Shown: piece after piece, positions 30,615 to 35,952 of the stretch | How positions within the stretch are numbered: position 1 is the first letter of the stretch | Layout: every line of letters starts with the position of its first letter | DNA from: Puia dinghuensis | GTDB lineage: Bacteria; Bacteroidota; Bacteroidia; Chitinophagales; Chitinophagaceae | Length of the DNA stretch: 35,952 nucleotides | Assembly (NCBI GenBank): GCA_026225275.1 | Contig: JAMFSL010000197.1 | Location: 1 to 35,952 of the forward strand | Reading direction: 5' to 3' | The notes under the pieces: model-generated | What the model was told of the DNA's origin: nothing | The model's database searches: none | Seen by the model: only the letters and a program-made list of their open reading frames with translations | Made by a program: the position numbers and the translations under genes

Positions 30615-32870
30615 ATGAAAATATTGTTGTTATGCCTGCTGACCTGTATGGCCGGGCAGGTGGCCTTTTCGCAGACGCCATATATTCCTCCCCATCGGGT
30701 GATCTATCATTTGTATATCAGTGATACCGTCGTCAATTATACCGGCAAGTCCCGTCATGCCATTGCCGTCAATGGTTCCCTGCCGGGGCCGACGCTGACT
30801 TTCACGGAGGGTGATACGGCTGTCATCTATGTGCATAATAACATGATGATGGCTACGTCAGTGCACTGGCATGGGCTGATCGTTCCCAACCGGTATGACG
30901 GGGTTTCTTATCTCACTTCGCCCCCCATAGAGCCGATGCAGACGTATGTGGCTACTTTTCCTATCGTTCAGAACGGAACGTATTGGTACCATTCGCATAC
31001 TATGCTGCAGGAGCAGGTCGGGCTATACGGGGCGATCGTGATCCATAAGCGGGCCTCCTTCGCCAAGGCTTCGGCGGCCGGGGATGCGGCGGCCGCGAAA
31101 GAGGCGGAGGCCGGGAAAGAACAGATCGTTCTGCTGAGTGACTGGACGAACGAGCGACCTTATGAGGTACAACGTAGTCTTCACTACGCGACCGATTGGT
31201 ATGCTATCCGCAAAGGCAGTGTGCAGGACTATGCTGCGGCGATCCGGCAAGGCTATTTCAAGACCAAACTCACCAATGAATGGAAGAGGATGCTGCCGAT
31301 GGACGTCAGCGATGTGGCATATGACCGGTTTCTCGTCAATGGGCGTCCCAGGGATGATCAGCCGCAGTTTCATGCTGGTGACAGGGTGAGGCTCCGGATC
31401 ATCAACGGCAGCTCATCTACCTATTTCTGGCTGCGCTATGGCGGGGGTAAAATGACCGTTGTCGCGAGTGATGGGAAAGATGTCGTGCCTGTCGAGGTGG
31501 ACAGGGTGATTATCGGCGTATCCGAGACCTATGATGTGGTTGTTACTATTCCTGCCGCGCCCGACCACAGCGCTGGCGGCAGCTATGAATTTCAGGCGAC
31601 GGCCGAAGACCGGACAGGATCGGCTTCGCTGTGGCTGGGAGAAGGTCCGGCACATGGGCTCCCCCGCTTGCCCTCGCTGAATTATTTTGAGGGGATGAAG
31701 ATGATGAATGGGATGATGAGGATGAATGGCGACCTGAATAATATGGGCATGGCCATGAATAACCAGGTGATGGATATGAATACCGTTATGTATCCGGAGG
31801 CAGGTGGGACTTCCGCCGGTATGCGGGGTATGAGGGGGAGGGATACCGCTATGCGAGATATGAGCGGTATGAGCGGCGCCGGGGTAACGTTGAACTATGG
31901 GATGCTCCGGTCGCCGGTTAAAACGACCTTGCCCGATTCACGCGATACAGTGCTGCATTTCAATCTTAGCGGCAATATGAACCGGTATGTCTGGACGATC
32001 AATAACAAGGCCGTCTCCGAGACCGACAGAATACTGATCCGGAGGGGTGAGAATGTCAGGATCATCCTGTACAACGGGACCATGATGCGACATCCCATGC
32101 ATTTGCACGGGCATTTCTTCCGAGTGCTGAACGGGCAGGGTGATTTTGCGCCTTTAAAAGAGGTCATAGATATTATGCCGATGGAGACCGATACGTTGGA
32201 GTTCGCGGCGACAGAGAGTGGCGACTGGTTCTTCCATTGTCATATCCTGTATCACATGATGAGCGGGATGGGGCGGATCTTCCATTATGTCGATTCGCCG
32301 GTTGATTCGAGCCAGGATCTCCGCAAGGTATATGCCGATGACCGCGAGATCCGGCCCATGGCGAAGGTCGGTCTGGAAAGCAATGGCAGTGACGGGGAAG
32401 CCATGCTGGCCGACACCCGCTACCGCTTAGAGACTGAATGGCGGCTGGGTACCGACGATGTCAAAGGGTATGAGAGCGAGAGTCATTTCGGGCGGTACCT
32501 GGGGAAAATGCAGTACTGGTTGCCTTACGTAGGCTGGGATTTCCGTTATCGCCGCAGCAACGAAACGGAGAAAAACCTCTTCGGCCAAACGGATACCAAG
32601 AACCACCGGAATGTTATTTGTGCCGGTATTCAATATACGCTGCCCCTGTTGCTGGTCATCGACTGGCGGGTAGACATGAAAGGCAACCTGCGGCTCCAGT
32701 TGGGTCGGGAGGATGTACCGGTGACCAGCAGGCTGCGGTTTACCTTTATGGTCAATAGCGATAAGGAATATATGGCCGGTTTCCGTTATGTCATCACGAA
32801 ATATATCGGCTTGTCCACACACTATGACAGTGATATGGGCTTCGGCGCCGGGGTGACATTTAGTTATTGA
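30615..32870 (+). CDS. CopA-type multicopper oxidase with Met-rich loop and C-terminal barrel-like domain
   Basis: The ATG at 30615 gives 751 residues with a signal peptide. Copper sites are complete: HWHG at 84-87, HSH at 126-128, HPMHLHGH from 493 and HCHILYHMMSGM from 541. A Met-rich segment (about residues 361-419) resembles the copper-binding loop of CopA and CueO, which oxidise Cu(I) in the periplasm. Residues about 565-751 form a separate domain with alternating aromatic strands (GKMQYWLPYVGWDFRYR, RLRFTFMVNSDKEYMAGFRYV) ending in GVTFSY, like a CopB-type outer-membrane barrel. The fusion would tether the oxidase to the outer membrane. An Ala/Lys-rich insertion lies at residues about 146-168. 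Confidence 0.92.
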   Translation: MKILLLCLLTCMAGQVAFSQTPYIPPHRVIYHLYISDTVVNYTGKSRHAIAVNGSLPGPTLTFTEGDTAVIYVHNNMMMATSVHWHGLIVPNRYDGVSYLTSPPIEPMQTYVATFPIVQNGTYWYHSHTMLQEQVGLYGAIVIHKRASFAKASAAGDAAAAKEAEAGKEQIVLLSDWTNERPYEVQRSLHYATDWYAIRKGSVQDYAAAIRQGYFKTKLTNEWKRMLPMDVSDVAYDRFLVNGRPRDDQPQFHAGDRVRLRIINGSSSTYFWLRYGGGKMTVVASDGKDVVPVEVDRVIIGVSETYDVVVTIPAAPDHSAGGSYEFQATAEDRTGSASLWLGEGPAHGLPRLPSLNYFEGMKMMNGMMRMNGDLNNMGMAMNNQVMDMNTVMYPEAGGTSAGMRGMRGRDTAMRDMSGMSGAGVTLNYGMLRSPVKTTLPDSRDTVLHFNLSGNMNRYVWTINNKAVSETDRILIRRGENVRIILYNGTMMRHPMHLHGHFFRVLNGQGDFAPLKEVIDIMPMETDTLEFAATESGDWFFHCHILYHMMSGMGRIFHYVDSPVDSSQDLRKVYADDREIRPMAKVGLESNGSDGEAMLADTRYRLETEWRLGTDDVKGYESESHFGRYLGKMQYWLPYVGWDFRYRRSNETEKNLFGQTDTKNHRNVICAGIQYTLPLLLVIDWRVDMKGNLRLQLGREDVPVTSRLRFTFMVNSDKEYMAGFRYVITKYIGLSTHYDSDMGFGAGVTFSY
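31052..31112. repeat. Palindromic GC-rich element inside the multicopper oxidase gene
   Basis: GGCCTCC (31052-31058) and GGAGGCC (31106-31112) frame a 47-base core with further partial dyads (CGCC/GGCG) and a direct repeat GGCGGCCG. In frame it encodes ASFAKASAAGDAAAAKEAEA, an Ala/Lys/Glu-rich run inserted between the first and second cupredoxin domains, where homologues usually have a short loop. It looks like a REP-like repeat that has inserted without breaking the frame. Confidence 0.5.
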
Positions 32871-32914
32871 CCCGGTGGTGCTGGCCGGACCAAAATAAAA
32901 AAGTATATTTAAGG

Positions 32915-33379
32915 ATGGGTAAGGAAGATATACAGGATTTGCAGCAATTTATCCAGCCTTATCCGGCGGAGGTGCAGGATCTTGCCCTTTGGTTAAGGAA
33001 ATGGGTGTGGGATCTTTATCCGGGTTGCAACGAACTCATCTATGACAATTATAATGCAGTTGCTTTTGGCTGGTCACTGACCGATCGACTTGGACATACT
33101 TTCTGTTCCGTTGCACTCATGCCGAAATATGTTCATTTCGGGTTTTTCTGGGGCAGCGAAATCTCCGACCCGGAAAAGCGCCTTCTTGGTAAAGGCAACC
33201 AGTACCGGTATATTGTCGTTAACAAAAGGGCAGACTTCCCAAAGACGTATATTAAAAAACTATTGAAAGAGGCGTATGCAAATTCCCTGGAAAAAGTCAA
33301 GGATAAAACCCAACTGGTCCGAGGGCGAACCATTACCAAATCAGTTTCTTCCAAAAAAAGACGGCCGGTTACCGTTTGA
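32915..33379 (+). CDS. DUF1801-domain protein (YdhG-like)
   Basis: The start at 32915 (MGKEDIQDLQQFI) is chosen because the longer frame would need a TTG start and overlap the oxidase. The 154-residue cytosolic protein has the DUF1801 features: a helical N-terminus, CNELIYDNYNAVAFGW, ALMPKYVHFGFFWG and a Lys/Arg-rich C-terminal helix. The fold is related to frataxin-like YdhG proteins, but no biochemical role is established for most members. The C-terminal tail KSVSSKKRRPVTV is very basic and may bind nucleic acid. Confidence 0.82.
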   Translation: MGKEDIQDLQQFIQPYPAEVQDLALWLRKWVWDLYPGCNELIYDNYNAVAFGWSLTDRLGHTFCSVALMPKYVHFGFFWGSEISDPEKRLLGKGNQYRYIVVNKRADFPKTYIKKLLKEAYANSLEKVKDKTQLVRGRTITKSVSSKKRRPVTV

Positions 33380-33395
33380 TAAAAACCGAATCATC

Positions 33396-34157
33396 ATGAA
33401 AGCAGGAATGCTCGTTTTAGTTTCAACGATGGCCATTTATAGTGCCACCGCACAGCGTATTTCTCCCGACACGATCGCTCTCAAAAAAGGATCGCTGATC
33501 GTCCAGCCTATTAACCATGCCAGTGTGGTGCTGACAGCGGCGGGTAAAACCATCTATGTCGATCCGGTAGGCGGTGCGGCGAAATACCAGGGTCTGGCCG
33601 CTCCCGATATTATTTTGGTCACAGATATTCATGGGGATCATTTCGATCCGGCTACGCTGGATGCCATCAAAACGGCCGGTACGGTGCTGATCGTGCCGCA
33701 GGCGGTGGCGGACAAATTGCCTGCTGCCGATAAAACGGCAGGGTTGGTCATCCTGGCGAACGGCGCAAATACAAAACAGGGCGGCATCGACATCGCCGCC
33801 ATCCCCATGTACAATCTGCCGGCCAGCACAACCGATCCCCGGCATCCGGTGGGGAGGGGCAATGGATATGTACTCAGTGTCGGCGGCAAAAAAATCTATC
33901 TCTCAGGCGATACCCAGGGCATTCCCGAAATGCGTGCGCTGACCGGCATCGATGTCGCTTTTGTCTGTATGAACCTGCCTTATACCATGGATATCAATGA
34001 GGCCGCTGACGCGGTGCTCGCGTTCAAGCCTAAAATCGTCTATCCCTATCATTACAGAGGCACGAATGGTCTCAGCGATGTCGCCGCTTTCAAAGCCAAA
34101 GTCAATGCCGCTGATCCGGGCATAGAAGTTCGGCTGCGTAACTGGTATCCGGGGTAG
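33396..34157 (+). CDS. Exported metallo-beta-lactamase-fold hydrolase (UlaG-like)
   Basis: With the ATG at 33396 the protein has 253 residues and a signal peptide (MKAGMLVLVSTMAIYSATAQ). The metal-binding motif is TDIHGDHFD (HxxDH-like: His-Gly-Asp-His), followed by SGDTQG and a C-terminal YPYHYRG, as in UlaG-type and MBL-fold metallohydrolases. The order and spacing suit a zinc hydrolase acting in the periplasm on an unknown substrate. It follows the DUF1801 gene by 16 bp. Confidence 0.87.
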   Translation: MKAGMLVLVSTMAIYSATAQRISPDTIALKKGSLIVQPINHASVVLTAAGKTIYVDPVGGAAKYQGLAAPDIILVTDIHGDHFDPATLDAIKTAGTVLIVPQAVADKLPAADKTAGLVILANGANTKQGGIDIAAIPMYNLPASTTDPRHPVGRGNGYVLSVGGKKIYLSGDTQGIPEMRALTGIDVAFVCMNLPYTMDINEAADAVLAFKPKIVYPYHYRGTNGLSDVAAFKAKVNAADPGIEVRLRNWYPG

Positions 34158-34264
34158 AGCCATCGTCGATATCAGTCGCTTTTATTTCTCCCTCACATAA
34201 GGGTAAGGGCCATTTCACGCGTCTTATTATTAACTGGTAAATTCAGGGAATAATTTGAATCCGC

Positions 34265-34816
34265 ATGCTGGAATGGAGTGACCTCCGCCTGACCGGTTTG
34301 ACCGTTCAGGATGATGAACAGGCATTTGAACAGATCTTCACCGGCTATTATGATAGCCTGTATGTCTATGCCTGCTCCATCCTGAAGGATAATGATTGGG
34401 CCGAAGAAGCGGTACAGTCCGTTTTCTGTAAAGTTTGGGAAAGGAGGGCTCAACTGCGGGTACAGACTTCTCTCAGGGCCTATTTATACGGCAGCGTTTA
34501 CCATGAATGTGTCAGCTGGCTTCGGCAGGAACGGCATCGGAAGATACACCGGTCGCATGTTCTGCATAGTCCTGGTCAAGGCAGGGTGGATAATGCTGCC
34601 GGCAAGACCCAGCTAAGCCAGTTAGAGCAAAGATTGCAGCAAGCCCTCGATGAATTGCCGGATCAGTGCCGGGCCATTTTCCAGCTCAGCCGCTTCGGTG
34701 AGCTGAAATACCGGGAAATAGCAGAGCAGCTAGGGCTTTCCGTCAAGACCGTGGAGGCCCAGATGAGCAAGGCATTGAAGGTGCTACGCGAGAAACTGGC
34801 TGATTTCTTAGCATGA
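34265..34816 (+). CDS. ECF sigma factor, FecI-like (Bacteroidota type)
   Basis: The 183-residue protein has sigma region 2 (FTGYYDSLYVYACSILKDNDWAEEAVQSVFCKVWERR) and region 4 (LPDQCRAIFQLSRFGELKYREIAEQLGLSVKTVEAQMSKAL). There is no region 1.1 or 3. It directs transcription of a nearby outer-membrane uptake system when released by the anti-sigma factor. Its stop overlaps the FecR-like gene start by 4 bp, so the pair is translationally coupled. The 107-bp upstream gap has TAATTTG near 34250, a poor promoter match. Confidence 0.95.
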   Translation: MLEWSDLRLTGLTVQDDEQAFEQIFTGYYDSLYVYACSILKDNDWAEEAVQSVFCKVWERRAQLRVQTSLRAYLYGSVYHECVSWLRQERHRKIHRSHVLHSPGQGRVDNAAGKTQLSQLEQRLQQALDELPDQCRAIFQLSRFGELKYREIAEQLGLSVKTVEAQMSKALKVLREKLADFLA

Positions 34817-35886
34817 TTGAAATGATAGCTATGATGGATATGGATGACCTGTTAATCAAATATGTGCTTGGCGAGGCGACTCCGGAAGAAAGGGCGTTTG
34901 TCGACCAGTGGCTGGCGGCCGATGCCGGCAACAGGGCGCGGTATGAGCAGTTCAGGATGATCTGGAGCATCAGCCGGCAAACCGCAGCACCGGTCTCCCG
35001 TGACAGCAGCGCCGCCTTGCGGCGGTTCCGGCAGCGGGTTGAGCAGCCCCGGCACCAGCGACTGAAAGAGGGCGGGGGTAGGCAATTGACTGCGGGCATG
35101 CGGCGGGGAGAGGCCCAAACGGGCACGCGATGGGGAAAGTGGCTGATCGCCGCAGCTTTTGCAGGTGCTTTGCTATTCGGTGCAGGCGGCTATTATATGA
35201 CCCATCCGGCCACGCGGACTAGTGCGATGGCGAAATCGCGGCAACAGGATAACATGGTTACCTGGCAGGAGGTTGTCGCTAACAATAGCTTCCGGCCCGA
35301 TACCTTACCCGACGGATCCATTGTCACGCTGAACCGGCATTCATCTCTGATGTGGGCAGCCGCAACAAACAATCATCACGGGATGACCCTGCAGCTGCAA
35401 GGAGAGGCCTTTTTTTCCGTCGCCCATGATCCGGCCCGATCCTTTATCGTCAGGGTCAATGATGTGACCGTGAGCGTTCTTGGGACATCCTTCGACATCC
35501 GGAGTGCCGGAAAAGACACTATGACGCTGGTCATAGAGACAGGGGCTGTCCGTGTCACCAGGGGAAGTGACAGCCTCGTCGTGCATGCCGGTGAGCAGGC
35601 TAGCCTGCTACCAACGGGAAGGCTGCACCGGCAACCCAAAGTGAATACCCTGTACGGCTATTACCTCGACCGGCCGCTGGTTTGCGACAGCGTATCGCTG
35701 AAACAGGTAGTAGAGATGCTGAACCTGGCGTATGATGCCCATATAAAAATAGGTCGTCCGGAGCTGAATGACCTTCCACTGACCACCGTTTTTCACCATG
35801 AGCCATTGGAAAAGATCCTTGCGATCATCGGCGCCACCTTTGACCTGACAGTCGTCAGACAAGGCCACTCGATCATTCTTCAATAA
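34813..35886 (+). CDS. FecR-like anti-sigma factor with DUF4974-type tail
   Basis: The 357-residue protein has a cytosolic N-terminal anti-sigma part (LLIKYVLGEATPEERAFVDQWLA), one transmembrane helix (about residues 109-128) and a periplasmic FecR domain (LPDGSIVTLNRHSSL, LQGEAFFSVAHDP, VTVSVLGTSFDIRS). It ends in the DUF4974-like segment (DRPLVCDSVSLKQVVEMLNLAYDAHIKIG). It holds the ECF sigma factor until the adjacent TonB-dependent receptor signals substrate. The start may also be at a later Met of the N-terminal MIEMIAMMDMDD run. Confidence 0.95.
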   Translation: MIEMIAMMDMDDLLIKYVLGEATPEERAFVDQWLAADAGNRARYEQFRMIWSISRQTAAPVSRDSSAALRRFRQRVEQPRHQRLKEGGGRQLTAGMRRGEAQTGTRWGKWLIAAAFAGALLFGAGGYYMTHPATRTSAMAKSRQQDNMVTWQEVVANNSFRPDTLPDGSIVTLNRHSSLMWAAATNNHHGMTLQLQGEAFFSVAHDPARSFIVRVNDVTVSVLGTSFDIRSAGKDTMTLVIETGAVRVTRGSDSLVVHAGEQASLLPTGRLHRQPKVNTLYGYYLDRPLVCDSVSLKQVVEMLNLAYDAHIKIGRPELNDLPLTTVFHHEPLEKILAIIGATFDLTVVRQGHSIILQ

Positions 35887-35899
35887 TAAAATAAATACC

Positions 35900-35952
35900 A
35901 TGCAACGTTTGATCAACCGGCTAGCCATTGCCCTGATTTTAGTATCCTGTAT
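35900..35952 (+). CDS. Start of the next gene, probably a SusC/TonB-dependent receptor (truncated by window end)
   Basis: An ATG at 35900, 13 bp after the FecR-like stop, opens a frame reading MQRLINRLAIALILVSCM to the window edge, which looks like a signal peptide. In Bacteroidota, sigma-FecR pairs are normally followed by a SusC/RagA-type receptor with an N-terminal secretin/STN domain, so this is the likely identity. Only 17 complete codons are present, so the call rests on context. Confidence 0.5.
   Translation, partial: MQRLINRLAIALILVSC

Overview
The window comes from the chromosome of a member of the Bacteroidota, most likely a Chitinophagaceae-type soil or freshwater bacterium. The evidence is a FecI-type sigma factor followed by a FecR anti-sigma factor with a DUF4974-like tail, a LytS/LytTR two-component pair, a DPP-IV peptidase, and several candidate promoters of the Bacteroidota form (TTTG, about 19-20 bp, TAnnTTTG). 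Genus and species cannot be read from the sequence. There are no rRNA, tRNA, CRISPR or insertion-sequence genes.

Layout. 1-3681: the 3' end of a DPP-IV-like peptidase, a LytTR response regulator with its LytS-like kinase, and a PAP2 phosphatase. 3780-6733: pirin/quercetinase, a ring-cleaving dioxygenase of the VOC fold and a phospholipase/carboxylesterase, facing a Crp/Fnr regulator. 6787-9808: a TetR regulator, a short-chain dehydrogenase and a DHA2-type efflux pump, each preceded by the same 14-bp palindrome (ATACCGnnYGGTAT), which defines a small local regulon. 9849-11324: an FMN-reductase-like flavoprotein and an exported creatininase-family hydrolase.

11337-27267 is a molybdenum island of about 16 kb. 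It holds a small secreted SUOX-fold protein, moaE, a moaC-moaB fusion, a SoxD-like cytochrome with a SoxC-like TAT-exported sulfite dehydrogenase, xdhC, moaA and a one-domain ModE regulator. A near-perfect ModE-type palindrome lies between modE and an outer-membrane protein gene. Two complete PaoABC-type (periplasmic aldehyde oxidoreductase) operons follow, divergently arranged, then a mocA cytidylyltransferase. Both FAD subunits keep the four cysteines of the additional [4Fe-4S] cluster, and both Fe-S subunits carry twin-arginine signals. The gap between the operons holds an apparent MobA-like gene remnant and a second ModE-like half palindrome. moaD, moeA, an intact mobA and molybdate transport genes are not in the window.

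27279-29643: a decayed cyanophycinase remnant, thioredoxin, and a KDPGal/KDPG aldolase plus 2-dehydro-3-deoxygalactonokinase pair. 29662-32870: a copper-handling operon (Cys/His-rich small exported protein, DUF3347 protein, and a multicopper oxidase carrying a Met-rich loop and a C-terminal domain resembling an outer-membrane barrel). 32915-35952: a DUF1801 protein, an exported metallo-beta-lactamase-fold protein, and an ECF sigma/FecR pair followed by the first codons of the next gene, probably a TonB-dependent receptor.

The strongest leads are the TetR operator triplet, the ModE box with its relic partner site, the twin PaoABC operons, the oxidase-barrel fusion, and palindromic repeat-like insertions read in frame inside two enzymes.
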